A DNA stretch of 42,992 bases from Clostridia bacterium. GTDB lineage: Bacteria; Bacillota; Clostridia; Oscillospirales; Acutalibacteraceae. Positions 15,891 to 25,862 of the stretch are shown here, piece after piece (position 1 is the stretch's first letter; every line of letters starts with the position of its first letter). Below the pieces are notes generated by a model. The model made no database searches, was not told where the DNA came from, and was given only the letters and a program-made list of their open reading frames with translations. The translations under genes were made by a program, and so were the position numbers. The stretch is from positions 1 through 42,992 of the forward strand of contig JAFWVC010000089.1 in NCBI GenBank assembly GCA_017518415.1, read 5' to 3'.

Positions 15891-18650
15891 TCAATCCTTT
15901 CCCGCGGGCTGGCCGGCCCCGCAGCATTTTTTGTATTTTTTCCCGCAGCCGCACGGGCAGGGGTCGTTGCGGCCCACCTTCTGCGCCGCCGTTTTGCGCA
16001 CGGTGCGGGGCGCTTCGCTGCCGTCGGATGCGCCGGAGGCGGAGGTGACCCTGGCCACCTGCTCGCGCTTGGGCTCCTCCTGCGTGCGGATCTCCACCGT
16101 GAGCATCATACGGGCCGAATCCTCCCGGATGGCGGAGATCATCTCGTCGAACATATCGAAGCCCTCGATGCGGTACATGACCACCGGATCCTTCTGCCCG
16201 TAGGCGCGCAGGTGGATACCCTTGCGCAGCTGATCCATATTATCGATATGGTCCATCCAGTACCGGTCGACGTTTTTCAGCAGCACGACCCGCTCCAGCT
16301 CGCGCATGAGCGTCTCGCCGTACTTGGCCTCCTTGGCCTGATAGATCTTCATGGCGTTGTCGAACAGGAAGGAAATCATCTCGTCCGGTTCCATATCCTC
16401 CTGCTCCTGCGCAGTATAGCGCAGGTCCGCCTCGGTACACAGCCAGCCGCTGTAATAAGCGCGCAGGCCGTCGATATTCCACGTGTCGTGCGGCTGGTCG
16501 GCCGCGGCGTAGCGGTGCACGTTGGTCTCGATCGACTCGCGGATCATGCCGATCAGGCTGTCCTTGACGCTTTCGCCGTCGAGCACCTTGTCGCGCTGGG
16601 CATAGATGATCTCGCGCTGGCGGTTCATCACGTCGTCGTATTGCAGCACGTCGCGGCGCACGCCGAAGTTGCGCTCCTCTACACGGCGCTGCGCGCTCTC
16701 AATGGAATTGGAGAGCATCCGGTTTTCGATCGGCATGTTTTCGTCAATTTTCAGCAGCTCCATCACGGCGTTCATCCGTTCGCCGCCGAACAGCCGCATC
16801 AGGTCGTCCTGCAGTGACAGATAAAAGCGGGACGCACCCGGGTCCCCCTGCCGGCCGGAACGGCCGCGCAGCTGGTTATCGATCCGGCGGGATTCGTGCC
16901 GCTCGGTACCGAGGATGAACAGCCCGCCGGCTGCCTTGACGGCCTCTTCCTCCGGCCGCGTTTCCTCCCGGAAGCGCGCCTCCAGAGCGCGGAAAGTTTC
17001 CCGCGCCTGCAAAATCTCTTCATTGTCGGTATCGCCGAAGGCGGTGGATTCGGCGATCATCTCCTCCGGGATGCCCATCCGGCGCATTTCGGCCTTTGCC
17101 AGATACTCCGGATTGCCGCCGAGGCGGATGTCGGTACCGCGGCCGGCCATATTGGTGGCGATGGTGACCGCGCCCGCCTTGCCGGCCTGCGCGACGATGC
17201 CCGCCTCCCTTTCATGCTGCTTGGCGTTGAGCACCTCGTGCGGGATGCCCCGCTTTTTCAGCAGCGCCGACAACTGTTCCGACTTTTCAATGGAGATGGT
17301 GCCCACCAGCACCGGCTGCCCTTTGGCGTGGCATTCTTCGATCTGCTCGATGATGGCGGCAAATTTGCCGTTTTCCGTCTTAAAAATGCAATCGGGGTAA
17401 TCCTGCCGGATCATCGGACGGTTGGTGGGGATCTCCACAACGTCCAGCTTATAGATCTGCTGGAACTCGTCCGCCTCGGTCATGGCGGTACCGGTCATGC
17501 CCGACAGCTTGCGATACAGCCGGAAGAAGTTCTGGAAGGTGATGGTGGCCAGCGTTTTGCTCTCCCGCTCGACCTTGACGCCCTCCTTGGCCTCGATGGC
17601 CTGATGCAGCCCTTCGTTGTAGCGGCGGCCGAGCATCAGCCGGCCGGTGAACTCGTCGACGATGATGACCTGCCCGTCCTTAACGACGTAGTCGATATCC
17701 CGCCGCATCACGCCGCGGGCCTTGATGGCCTGGTTGATGTGGTGCAGCAGCGTCATATTTTCGGGGTCCATGAGGTTTTCCACCTGAAAAGCCTGCTCCG
17801 CCTTCTGCACGCCGGAGCGGGTCAGGGTGGCGGTACGGGCCTTTTCGTCCACAATATAGTCGGCCGCGTTCTCGTCCTGCTCCTGCTTGGCGTCCATCTC
17901 TTTGACCTTGATCAGCTTCAAAGAGCGGGCAAAGCGGTCGGCCCGCTCGTACAGATCGGTCGAACGCTCGCCCTGGCCGGAAATGATCAGCGGCGTGCGG
18001 GCTTCGTCGATCAGGATGCTGTCCACCTCGTCGACGATGGCAAACACGTGCCCGCGCTGGACCTTGTCTTTTTTGTAAATGACCATATTGTCGCGCAGAT
18101 AGTCGAACCCCAGCTCGTTATTGGTACCGTACGTGATATCTGCGGCATAGGCCTGCCGGCGTTTTTCGTTATCGAGGTCGTGCACGATCAGCCCTACCGT
18201 CAGGCCCAGGTAACGGTATACCTTGCCCATCCATTCACTGTCGCGGCGGGCCAGATAATCGTTGACGGTGACGATGTGCACCCCTTCGCCGGTCAGGGCG
18301 TTGAGGTAGGCGGGCAGGGTGGCCACCAGCGTTTTGCCCTCGCCGGTCTTCATCTCGGCGATACGGCCCTGATGCAGAACAATGCCGCCGAGCACCTGCA
18401 CCGGGAACGGCCGCATGCCCAGCACCCGGTCGCACGCCTCCCGGCAGGCGGCAAACGCCTCCGGCAGGATGTCGTCAGTGCTCTCGCCGTTGTGCAGGCG
18501 GTCCCGCAGGACCTGCGTCTGCCCTTTGAGCTGTTCCTCGCTCATGGCGCGGTATTCCTCTTCCAGCGAAAGGATCTTATCGCACAGCGGGCGGATCCGC
18601 TTGATCTCCCGCTGACTGTAATCGCCGAATAACGCTTTGATCAGTCCCAT
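15891..18650 (-). CDS. secA: Preprotein translocase ATPase SecA
   Basis: 919 residues. Walker A MKTGEGKT at 100-107, DEAD-like [24 protein letters not shown] region, helicase domain 2 with [15 protein letters not shown], helical scaffold, and a C-terminal zinc motif [16 protein letters not shown] that binds SecB or the ribosome. The usual CPCGSGKKYKxCHG form is altered at two places (GC for GS, CC for CH), but Cys spacing is kept. SecA drives Sec export of the secreted proteins, such as those encoded elsewhere in the window. Start ATG at 18650 with AAGAGGTG upstream. A good promoter precedes it. Confidence 0.98.
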   Translation of the reverse strand: MGLIKALFGDYSQREIKRIRPLCDKILSLEEEYRAMSEEQLKGQTQVLRDRLHNGESTDDILPEAFAACREACDRVLGMRPFPVQVLGGIVLHQGRIAEMKTGEGKTLVATLPAYLNALTGEGVHIVTVNDYLARRDSEWMGKVYRYLGLTVGLIVHDLDNEKRRQAYAADITYGTNNELGFDYLRDNMVIYKKDKVQRGHVFAIVDEVDSILIDEARTPLIISGQGERSTDLYERADRFARSLKLIKVKEMDAKQEQDENAADYIVDEKARTATLTRSGVQKAEQAFQVENLMDPENMTLLHHINQAIKARGVMRRDIDYVVKDGQVIIVDEFTGRLMLGRRYNEGLHQAIEAKEGVKVERESKTLATITFQNFFRLYRKLSGMTGTAMTEADEFQQIYKLDVVEIPTNRPMIRQDYPDCIFKTENGKFAAIIEQIEECHAKGQPVLVGTISIEKSEQLSALLKKRGIPHEVLNAKQHEREAGIVAQAGKAGAVTIATNMAGRGTDIRLGGNPEYLAKAEMRRMGIPEEMIAESTAFGDTDNEEILQARETFRALEARFREETRPEEEAVKAAGGLFILGTERHESRRIDNQLRGRSGRQGDPGASRFYLSLQDDLMRLFGGERMNAVMELLKIDENMPIENRMLSNSIESAQRRVEERNFGVRRDVLQYDDVMNRQREIIYAQRDKVLDGESVKDSLIGMIRESIETNVHRYAAADQPHDTWNIDGLRAYYSGWLCTEADLRYTAQEQEDMEPDEMISFLFDNAMKIYQAKEAKYGETLMRELERVVLLKNVDRYWMDHIDNMDQLRKGIHLRAYGQKDPVVMYRIEGFDMFDEMISAIREDSARMMLTVEIRTQEEPKREQVARVTSASGASDGSEAPRTVRKTAAQKVGRNDPCPCGCGKKYKKCCGAGQPAGKD

Positions 18651-18682
18651 ACAGGCACCTCTTACCTCATAAAATCAGTCCT

Positions 18683-18711
18683 ATTGTACCATATCCGCGG
18701 GGCGGTTACAA
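18683..18711 (-). promoter_or_regulatory. Sigma-A promoter for secA-ychF-lipid kinase
   Basis: Minus strand TTGTAA (18706-18711), 17-bp spacer, TACAAT (18683-18688) with extended TGG. Transcription start would be near 18676, giving a leader of about 25 nt. Confidence 0.75.
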
Positions 18712-18761
18712 CCGTTTTATTATAAAAGATTTGTAAATTATAAAATCTTCTCGTCCCCCCG

Positions 18762-18790
18762 TTGCACTCCGGCGGAAAATATGCTATGCT
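18762..18790 (+). promoter_or_regulatory. Sigma-A promoter for murI-DUF1934-argS
   Basis: TTGCAC (18762-18767), 17-bp spacer, TATGCT (18785-18790) with extended TGC. It rules out a murI start at 18781, which would lie inside the -10. Confidence 0.72.
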
Positions 18791-18828
18791 TAATAGATGA
18801 AAATCACGGCAAGGAGGCGGCAGGAAAA

Positions 18829-19653
18829 ATGGATCTGCGTCCCATCGGTGTGTTCGATTCCGGGCTCGGCGGGCTGACGGCGGTGCGCCGGCTGATGCAG
18901 CGCCTGCCCGGGGAGGATATCGTGTATTTCGGCGATACCGGCCGCGTCCCCTACGGCACCCGCAGCGCCGCCACCATTGCGGAATACGCCGGGCAGGATT
19001 GCCGCTTTTTGGAAAAGCAAAACGTCAAATTGATCATCGCCGCCTGCGGCACCGTCAGTTCGGTCGCCCCGCACGTGCTGCGGCAGGCCGCGGTGCCCGC
19101 CTTCGGCGTGGTGGAACCTACCGCCGCGGCCGCGGCCGCCGCCACGGTCAACGGCCGGGTCGGCATCCTCGGTACGTCGGCCACCGTACGCTCCGGCGCA
19201 TATGAGCAGCAACTGCGGCGGATCAATCCGTCGATTCAAACGGTGGCGCAGGCCTGCCCGCTGTTCGTCCCGCTGGTGGAATCCGGCTGGATCGCGCGGG
19301 ACGATGAAGCGGCCGTCGCGGTAGCCAAACGCTATTTGCAGCCGATGAAGGATGCCGGGGTGGATACCCTGATCCTCGGCTGCACCCACTTTCCGCTGCT
19401 GAGCGACATCATCCGCGACCGGATGGGCGACGGCGTGACGCTGATCGATTCCGGCGCCTGCTGCGCCGACGCCTGTGCCCGCCTGCTCACGCAGCAGGGG
19501 CTTGCTTCCGGGCGGGAAACCGGCGGTGAAGGCCGCTTCTTTGTCAGCGACCGGCCGGAAGATTTTTCCGCCGTGGCGCACCGGTTCCTCGGCCGCGAGA
19601 TCGGCAGCCGGGTCCTGGTGGCCCACGCCGAGGAGCCGGCGATATGTCCCTGA
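18829..19653 (+). CDS. murI: Glutamate racemase
   Basis: 274 residues from the ATG at 18829, placed by AAGGAGG at 18811-18817 and by the promoter at 18762-18790. MurI makes D-glutamate for peptidoglycan. It shows FDSGLGGLTAVR at 9-20, the substrate loop GDTGRVPYG, a first catalytic cysteine Cys73 in AACGTVSS, and the second, Cys185, in GCTHFPLL. The usual motif around the first cysteine is ACNTAS; here Asn is Gly and Ala is Val, while both catalytic cysteines are kept. The 3' end overlaps the next gene by 10 bp. Confidence 0.93.
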   Translation: MDLRPIGVFDSGLGGLTAVRRLMQRLPGEDIVYFGDTGRVPYGTRSAATIAEYAGQDCRFLEKQNVKLIIAACGTVSSVAPHVLRQAAVPAFGVVEPTAAAAAAATVNGRVGILGTSATVRSGAYEQQLRRINPSIQTVAQACPLFVPLVESGWIARDDEAAVAVAKRYLQPMKDAGVDTLILGCTHFPLLSDIIRDRMGDGVTLIDSGACCADACARLLTQQGLASGRETGGEGRFFVSDRPEDFSAVAHRFLGREIGSRVLVAHAEEPAICP

Positions 19654-20042
19654 AAATAGCGGTGCGCACCCTGCGCACCGCCGACGGGCAGCGGGAACGG
19701 CTGCGGACCGACACAACGGGCACGTTGACCCGTCTGCCGGACGGATGGCAGCTGCAGTATACCGAGTGTTTGGGCGGTCAGGCTGCGCCCGCTACCCTGA
19801 TGCTGACCGCCGCCGGGGCCGAACTGCGGCGCGCCGCCCCGTGGGAGACCGTTCTGCCGCTGACGCCGGGGCAAAAGCGGACGGGCCGCTACGCCACCCC
19901 TTACGGCACCATCCCGGTACAGACCGATACCGCGCTGGTCCGTTTTGACTTAACCTCCGTCGGGGGCCGTGTCACCTTGCGCTATACGCTGGATCTCGGC
20001 GGCCAGACGGCAGCTTTTGAGATCCATATCCTCATTCGATAA
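19644..20042 (+). CDS. DUF1934 (YwiB-like) beta-barrel protein
   Basis: 132 residues, overlapping murI by 10 bp and followed 11 bp later by argS. The pattern of short amphipathic strands (ADGQRERLRTDTTGTL, GWQLQYTECLG, TTLMLTAAGAEL-like region, GGRVTLRYTLDLGGQ) and length match DUF1934, a calycin-like fold family. In B. subtilis ywiB also stands next to argS, which supports the call. Function is unknown. Confidence 0.82.
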   Translation: MSLKIAVRTLRTADGQRERLRTDTTGTLTRLPDGWQLQYTECLGGQAAPATLMLTAAGAELRRAAPWETVLPLTPGQKRTGRYATPYGTIPVQTDTALVRFDLTSVGGRVTLRYTLDLGGQTAAFEIHILIR

Positions 20043-20053
20043 GGAGAAAACCC

Positions 20054-21796
20054 ATGTCTCAGATGTTGAAAACCGCACATGAACAGATCCGGGCCGGTCT
20101 GGCGGCCGCCCTGTCCGCCGCCGTGGCGGCCGGGGAACTGCCGCAGGCGCCCCTGCCGGCGTTCGATATCGAGGTGCCGGCCGACCGGGAACACGGCGAC
20201 CTGTCCGCCAATGCGGCGCTGGTATCCGCCAAAACCTTCCGCACGGCGCCGCGCCGCATCGCCGATATCCTGATGCGCTATTTTTCGACGCAGGGCACCT
20301 GCTTTGCCAAGGCGGAGGTGGCCGGCCCCGGCTTCCTCAACTTTTATCTGGACTCTTCCTTTTACGGCGGAGCCGTGGCCGAAATACTGGAAAAAGGCGC
20401 TGATTACGGCCGCAGCGACTACGGCCGCGGCCGCAAGGTAAAGGTGGAGTTCGTGTCAGCCAATCCTACCGGCCCGATGCATATGGGCAACGCCCGCGGC
20501 GGCGCGCTGGGCGATTGTCTGGCCGCCGTGCTCGACGCCGCCGGCTACCGCGTCTGGCGCGAATTTTATATCAACGACGCCGGCAATCAGATTGAAAAGT
20601 TTGCCCTGTCGCTTGACGTGCGCTATTTGCAGAAGTACCTGGGCGAAGACGCGCCCGAGCTGCCGGAGGACGCCTACCACGGCGACGATATCCGGCAGCA
20701 CGCGGAGGATTTTGCCGCCGTCTACGGCGACCGGTACGTCCGGGCCGACGAGGCGCAGCGGCGGGAAGCGCTGGTGCGTTTTGCTTTGCCCCGCAATATC
20801 GAACGGATGCAGCGCGACCTGGAAAAATACCGCATCGTGTACGACGAGTGGTTCCGCGAATCCTCCCTGCACCGGAGCGGCGAGGTGGCGCAGGTCATTG
20901 ACATCCTGCGGCAGAAGGGCCTGACCTATGAGCAGGACGGGGCGCTGTGGTACAAAAACAAGCAGGTGCTCACCGAGCAGCTGCTCGCACAAGGCAAAAC
21001 GCAGGCGGAAATCGACCGGTTGGAGCTGAAGGACGACGTGCTGGTGCGCGCCAACGGCAACCCCACCTATTTCGCCGCCGATATCGCCTACCACCGCAAC
21101 AAGTTCCTGCGCGGGTTCGAGCGGTGCATCGACGTCTGGGGAGCCGACCACCACGGCCACGTGGCCCGCATGAAGGGCGCCATGGACGCCATCGGGATGG
21201 ACGGCAGCCGGCTCGACGTGGTGCTCATCCAGCTGGTGCGCCTGATGCAGAACGGCGAGGTGGTGCGTATGTCCAAACGCTCCGGCAAAGCCATCCAGCT
21301 GGCGGACCTGCTGGACGAGGTGCCGGTGGATGCGGCCCGCTTCTTCTTCAACCTGCGCGAGGCCGGCGTGCGCATGGACTTCGACCTGGACCTGGCTATC
21401 GAGCAATCCGCTTCCAACCCGGTGTATTACGTGCAGTACGCGCACGCGCGCATCTGCTCCATTTTCCGCCGTCTGGCGCAGGACGGCGTCGAGCTGCGCC
21501 CCTGCACCGCCGCGCAGCTGGCTTGCCTGACGGCGCCGGAGGAAAAGGAACTGATCCGTCAGATGGCCGGTCTGGAAGAGGAGATCATCGGCGCCGCCAG
21601 AGAATACGACCCCGCCCGGATGACCCGCTACGCCGGCGACCTGGCCACCTTGTTCCATAAGTTCTACAACGCATGCCGGGTCCAATGCGACGACGAACAG
21701 CTCACACAGGCGCGGCTGGCGCTGTGCGCCGCGGTGCGGATCGTACTGCGTAACGTGTTGACGCTGTTGAAGATCTCCGCACCCGAAACCATGTAA
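20054..21796 (+). CDS. argS: Arginyl-tRNA synthetase
   Basis: 580 residues, class I synthetase that charges tRNA-Arg. The N-terminal Add-1 domain precedes the HIGH-type motif PTGPMHMGNARGGALGD (His143). The KMSKS-type motif is RMSKRSGK at about 405-412, and the C-terminal DALR anticodon-binding domain ends the protein. GGAG lies 8-11 nt before the start. Last gene of the murI unit, directly followed by a strong terminator. Confidence 0.98.
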   Translation: MSQMLKTAHEQIRAGLAAALSAAVAAGELPQAPLPAFDIEVPADREHGDLSANAALVSAKTFRTAPRRIADILMRYFSTQGTCFAKAEVAGPGFLNFYLDSSFYGGAVAEILEKGADYGRSDYGRGRKVKVEFVSANPTGPMHMGNARGGALGDCLAAVLDAAGYRVWREFYINDAGNQIEKFALSLDVRYLQKYLGEDAPELPEDAYHGDDIRQHAEDFAAVYGDRYVRADEAQRREALVRFALPRNIERMQRDLEKYRIVYDEWFRESSLHRSGEVAQVIDILRQKGLTYEQDGALWYKNKQVLTEQLLAQGKTQAEIDRLELKDDVLVRANGNPTYFAADIAYHRNKFLRGFERCIDVWGADHHGHVARMKGAMDAIGMDGSRLDVVLIQLVRLMQNGEVVRMSKRSGKAIQLADLLDEVPVDAARFFFNLREAGVRMDFDLDLAIEQSASNPVYYVQYAHARICSIFRRLAQDGVELRPCTAAQLACLTAPEEKELIRQMAGLEEEIIGAAREYDPARMTRYAGDLATLFHKFYNACRVQCDDEQLTQARLALCAAVRIVLRNVLTLLKISAPETM

Positions 21797-21804
21797 AAAG
21801 CAAG

Positions 21805-21839
21805 AAAAAGAACCGCGGCCGGGCCGCGGTTCTTTTTTT
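21805..21839. terminator. Bidirectional terminator after argS
   Basis: AAAAAG followed by AACCGCGGC, a three-base loop (CGG) and the complementary GCCGCGGTTC running into seven Ts. The A-run on the left arm makes it usable from the minus strand for the SemiSWEET-like gene as well. Confidence 0.92.
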
Positions 21840-21846
21840 ATTCTTT

Positions 21847-22137
21847 TCAACGGGAAGCATCCTTTGCGGCCCGCGCTTTATCCAGCCGCCGGTTGCGGAA
21901 ATAGACCGCCACGTTCAGCGAAACCATCGCCAGGTTCAGAAAATACACCGCCGTCACGTAATTGACCGTGCCGGTGCAGAACTTGGCCGCAATACCCGCC
22001 AGATACCCCGCGATGATCAGCAGGTTGAACGGCAGGCTGATTGTCCGGGCGGTGCCGGCCTTGAAGTTTTTATACGCATTGATCGGCCATGAAAAGCCGA
22101 AGCAGATCAGCATCACCGTTTCCAATATCTGTGCCAT
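21847..22137 (-). CDS. Small PQ-loop/SemiSWEET-like membrane protein
   Basis: 96 residues from the ATG at 22137, behind AAAGGAGAG; a longer frame upstream overlaps the ABC gene and is not real. Three hydrophobic segments are visible: ILETVMLICFGFSWPINA, ISLPFNLLIIAGYLAGIAAK and YVTAVYFLNLAMVSLNVAVYF, followed by a basic tail. The WPINAYKNFKAGTARTISLPF stretch resembles the PQ-loop of bacterial SemiSWEET sugar transporters (Pro, then KN.K..T...SLPF), which function as dimers of three-helix units. The usual Gln of PQ is not present, so the assignment is tentative. It follows the ABC exporter by 32 bp. Confidence 0.6.
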   Translation of the reverse strand: MAQILETVMLICFGFSWPINAYKNFKAGTARTISLPFNLLIIAGYLAGIAAKFCTGTVNYVTAVYFLNLAMVSLNVAVYFRNRRLDKARAAKDASR

Positions 22138-22169
22138 ACCGGTCTCTCCTTTTTTGCCGTCGGACGGCG

Positions 22170-24080
22170 TCAGTCCAATTCCGTCTGGCCGACGTACAGT
22201 TGATAGTACCGGCCCTTCTGCGCCACCAGATCGTCGTGGCTGCCCCGCTCGATAATGCGGCCGTGTTCCATGACCATGATGGCGTCTGCATTGCGCACGG
22301 TGGACAGCCGGTGCGCGATCACGAAGGTGGTGCGTCCCTGCATGAGCTGATCCATCCCCCGTTCGATGTGCAGCTCGGTACGGGTATCCACCGAGCTGGT
22401 GGCTTCGTCCAGAATCAGGATGGGCGGGTCCGCCACCGCGGCGCGGGCGATATTCAGCAGTTGCCGCTGCCCCTGCGACAGATTGGCGCCGTCCCCTTCC
22501 AGCCGGGTCTGATACCCTTGCGGCAACCGCTGGATGAAGGAATGGGCGTTGGCCAGTTTGGCCGCCTCCATACACTGCTCATCCGTCGCGTCGAGCCGGC
22601 CGTAGCGGATATTCTCCATCACGGTACCGCTGAACAGATGCGTATCCTGCAATACCATGGCCATGCAGTTGCGCAGATCGTCCAGCGCAATGCGGCGGAT
22701 GTCGATGCCGTCGATGGTCACCGTACCCTCGTTGATCTCATAAAACCGGGTCAGCAGGTTGGTGATGGTGGTCTTGCCGGCGCCGGTAGACCCCACCAGC
22801 GCGATCTTCTGCCCGGGCTTGGCGTACATCGACACATCGTGCAGCACCGTTTTTTCCGGCAGATAGCCGAAGGTGACGTGTTCAAAGCGCACGTCGCCCC
22901 GCAGGGGCGTCTTCGTTCCGTCGCCGCTCACAAAGCAGAAGCCATCCCCTTCCCGGCGCAGGCGCACCGCATCCGGCGCGTCTTCCGGTTCCGGCAGGGT
23001 ATCCATCATCTCAAACACCCGCTCGGCGCCGGCCAGGGCCGACTGTACCATCGACAACTGGTTGGAGATCTGCGTGACCGGATGGCTGAACTGGCGGGAC
23101 AGCCCCAGGAAGGTGGAAATATTGCCCAGATTCATGCGGCCGGACAGCGCCATCCACCCGCCCACAACGGCGATGATGACGTAGTTGAAGGTGCCGACGC
23201 TCTGGGTAAGCGGCATCATCGTGCCGGCCAGGATCTGCGCCCGGATGGCCTTGTCGCGGAAGGCGGTGTTTTTCTCCTCAAACTGCCGCCGGGTCTCTTC
23301 CTCCCGGCAAAAGAGTTTGACGATCTTCTGCCCTTCCATGGTCTCTTCCACCAGGCCGTTGAGCTCGCCCAGCGCCTTTTGCTGCTCGCCGAACCGGCGG
23401 CGCGCCCGGCCCATAAAGAAGCGGGCCAGCAACAGCGTCACCGGGATCATCACCATCGTCAGCAGCGTCAGCGGGATACTGAGGATCAGCATGCTCACCA
23501 GCGTGCCGACAATCGACAGAATGGAGGAGAGCACCTGCACCAGCGTGCTGTTGAGCGTTTCGCTCACCACGTCCATATCGTTGGAAAAACGGGACATGAT
23601 TTCCCCATGGGTCATCCCGTCAAAGAAACGCAGCGGCAGCCGGATCACCTTGTCGTACAGGTCCTGCCGCATATGCTTGGCCATGCGCTGGCAAACGCTG
23701 ATCATCACCCGGCTCTGTATAAACGAGGCGAGCACGCCGACCAGATAAATACCGCCCAGCGCGGCCAGATAGGCCGCCACCTTCGGCAGGCCTCCCTCGT
23801 AGCCGGGTTCTCCGGCGATGGTATTGAACACCGGAGTCAGCATCCACGCGCCGGCCAGCGTCGCGAGCGACGAAAGGATCAGCGCCGCGAGCACCAGGCA
23901 CAGCAGCGGAATATCCCGCCGCAGGTACGGCAGCAGCCGGTGCAGCGTCCTGCGGGAATCCTTCGGTTTGGCAAAGTTCATCGCGCCGGGGCCGCCCCTG
24001 CGCCCGCCCATCGGGCCGCGGCCCAGGCCGGGCCCGGGCATCGTCTGCGAACGGTCCGTTTGTCTTTCGGTCTGCGCCAT
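22170..24080 (-). CDS. ABC exporter half-transporter, catalytically competent subunit
   Basis: 636 residues. A Gly/Pro/Arg-rich cytosolic N-terminus of ~40 residues precedes a six-helix exporter domain and a nucleotide-binding domain. The latter has Walker A GSTGAGKTTITN, signature LSQGQRQ, Walker B LILDEATSSVD with the catalytic Glu, and H-loop IAHRLSTV. The signature is LSQGQ instead of LSGGQ. Heterodimeric exporters of the LmrCD, BmrCD and TM287/288 type show exactly this: one subunit keeps the Glu but has a degenerate signature that faces the partner's inactive site. Start ATG at 24080 overlaps the previous stop by one base (TAATG). Substrate unknown; multidrug or lipid export is typical. 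Confidence 0.93.
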   Translation of the reverse strand: MAQTERQTDRSQTMPGPGLGRGPMGGRRGGPGAMNFAKPKDSRRTLHRLLPYLRRDIPLLCLVLAALILSSLATLAGAWMLTPVFNTIAGEPGYEGGLPKVAAYLAALGGIYLVGVLASFIQSRVMISVCQRMAKHMRQDLYDKVIRLPLRFFDGMTHGEIMSRFSNDMDVVSETLNSTLVQVLSSILSIVGTLVSMLILSIPLTLLTMVMIPVTLLLARFFMGRARRRFGEQQKALGELNGLVEETMEGQKIVKLFCREEETRRQFEEKNTAFRDKAIRAQILAGTMMPLTQSVGTFNYVIIAVVGGWMALSGRMNLGNISTFLGLSRQFSHPVTQISNQLSMVQSALAGAERVFEMMDTLPEPEDAPDAVRLRREGDGFCFVSGDGTKTPLRGDVRFEHVTFGYLPEKTVLHDVSMYAKPGQKIALVGSTGAGKTTITNLLTRFYEINEGTVTIDGIDIRRIALDDLRNCMAMVLQDTHLFSGTVMENIRYGRLDATDEQCMEAAKLANAHSFIQRLPQGYQTRLEGDGANLSQGQRQLLNIARAAVADPPILILDEATSSVDTRTELHIERGMDQLMQGRTTFVIAHRLSTVRNADAIMVMEHGRIIERGSHDDLVAQKGRYYQLYVGQTELD

Positions 24081-25837
24081 TATGCCTGCACCCCCTTCTG
24101 CTGGGAGCGCACGATCTCCTGATAAATCGCGTTGGTGCGCAGCAGTTCCTCATGGGTGCCCAGGCCCGCCATCCGGCCGTTGTCGAGCACCAGAATGCGG
24201 TCCGCCGTATATACCGAGCTGATGCGCTGCGCGATCAGCACCACCGTCGTACCTTTCAGGTGCTGCCGGAACGAGTCGCGGATGCGGCCCTCGGTTTCGG
24301 TATCCACCGCGCTGGTGGAGTCGTCTAAAATGAGGATGGCCGGTTTTTTGATCAGTGCCCGGGCAATGCACAGCCGCTGCTTCTGCCCGCCGGACACGTT
24401 AACGCCGCCTTGGCTGAGCACCGTGTCGTACCCGTCCGGCAGGGCGCGGATAAAGGCGTCCGCCTGCGCGTCGGAGGCGGCCTGCATCATCTGCTCATCG
24501 CTCGCCCCGGCACAGCCCCAGCGGATATTTTCCGCCACCGTGCCGGAAAACAACACGTTTTTCTGCGGCACCATGCCGATACCCTGCCGCAGGGTGCGGA
24601 TCTGATAATCGCGCACGTCTACCCCGTCGATCAGTACGGCGCCCTCGCTGACGTCGTACAACCGCGGGATAAGGTTGACCAGTGTGCTCTTGGAGGACCC
24701 GGTCGCCCCGACGATGGCCAGCATCTCGCCGGGCTCGACGGTCAGATCAATGTCCTGCAGTACCGGGTCGGGCGAAGCCGGATCATACCGGAACCCGACG
24801 TGCCGGAACTCGATGCGCCCCTGCGTGACCGGCGCCGTGACGGCGTCCGGTTTTTCGGCGATATCCGGCTCTTCGGCCAGCACCTGCTTGATGCGGTCGG
24901 AGCAGGCCTTGGCGCGGGAAAACATGATAATGCACATCGACAACATCATCAGCGACATCAGAATGTGCATGATATAGGTATTGTACGCCATCAGGTCGCC
25001 GACTTCCATCTCCCCGGCCTGCACCAGGCCGGCACCGAACCAAAGCGCCGCCACCGTGGTGCCGTTCATCACCAGCTGCATCACCGGCGCAATGATCACC
25101 ATCAGGCCGGAGGCGCGCACCGCGCTTTCACGCAGCTGCTCCGATGCGTCGCCGAAGCGCTGCCGCTCATACGGCTCGCGCACGAAGGATTTGATCACGC
25201 GGATGTTGGCTGCCGTTTCCTGCACACGGGCGTTGAGCGCGTCAAGCTTTTCCTGCATGCGCCGGAACAGCGGGAAGCCTTTGACCACCAGCAATGCGAT
25301 GACGAAGGCGATTGCCGGCACGGCGAACACCGTCACCAGCGCCAGCCGGGCATTGATCTGCACCGCGTTGACGATGCCGGTAATCAGCATGGCCGAGGTA
25401 AAGGTGGCCATGCGCAGCGTCTGCGTCACGGTATTCTGGATATTGGTCACGTCGTTGGTCAACCGTGTGACCAGCGACGCGGAACTGAACTTATCAATAT
25501 TGGAATAAGCATAGCGCTGCACCCGGCCGTACATCGCCGCCCGCAGATCCGCCCCAAAGCGGAACGAGCCGTTGGAGATAAAATACACGCCCAGCAGCCC
25601 GCACACCACGTTCAGCAGCGCCACCGCCAGCATCACGCCGCCGTTTTGCCAGATAATGCTCATACGCTGCGCCTCGGCGAGGCCTTCGCCGCGGATGGCG
25701 CGGTCCACAATATTGGCCATGAACCGCGGCTGCAACTGTTCCAGCACGCCGCCCGCGGCGATGAACAGCGGCCCGGCCAGCAGCCAGCGCAGGTTTTTGC
25801 GCACGTACGGCAGATAGGATATCCTTTTTTTCTTCAT
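24080..25837 (-). CDS. ABC exporter half-transporter, degenerate-site subunit
   Basis: 585 residues: six-helix exporter domain plus nucleotide-binding domain. Walker A is GATGSSKSTLVN and the signature VSGGQKQR is intact. The Walker B reads LILDDSTSAVD, so the catalytic Glu is Asp, and the H-loop is LIAQRISSV, with Gln for the switch His. These changes mark the non-hydrolytic site of a heterodimeric ABC exporter, and they complement the LSQGQ signature of the following gene. The two are translated through a TAATG overlap. The start at 25837 has GAAGGAAGG about 12 nt upstream. The 109-bp leader holds two hairpins. Confidence 0.93.
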   Translation of the reverse strand: MKKKRISYLPYVRKNLRWLLAGPLFIAAGGVLEQLQPRFMANIVDRAIRGEGLAEAQRMSIIWQNGGVMLAVALLNVVCGLLGVYFISNGSFRFGADLRAAMYGRVQRYAYSNIDKFSSASLVTRLTNDVTNIQNTVTQTLRMATFTSAMLITGIVNAVQINARLALVTVFAVPAIAFVIALLVVKGFPLFRRMQEKLDALNARVQETAANIRVIKSFVREPYERQRFGDASEQLRESAVRASGLMVIIAPVMQLVMNGTTVAALWFGAGLVQAGEMEVGDLMAYNTYIMHILMSLMMLSMCIIMFSRAKACSDRIKQVLAEEPDIAEKPDAVTAPVTQGRIEFRHVGFRYDPASPDPVLQDIDLTVEPGEMLAIVGATGSSKSTLVNLIPRLYDVSEGAVLIDGVDVRDYQIRTLRQGIGMVPQKNVLFSGTVAENIRWGCAGASDEQMMQAASDAQADAFIRALPDGYDTVLSQGGVNVSGGQKQRLCIARALIKKPAILILDDSTSAVDTETEGRIRDSFRQHLKGTTVVLIAQRISSVYTADRILVLDNGRMAGLGTHEELLRTNAIYQEIVRSQQKGVQA

Positions 25838-25862
25838 CCTTTGCGTTTGCCTTCCTTCGGTA

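Noticed and set aside
18781..18828. Upstream ATG for murI at 18781
   Set aside because: It lies inside the -10 region of the promoter; AAGGAGG at 18811 points to 18829.
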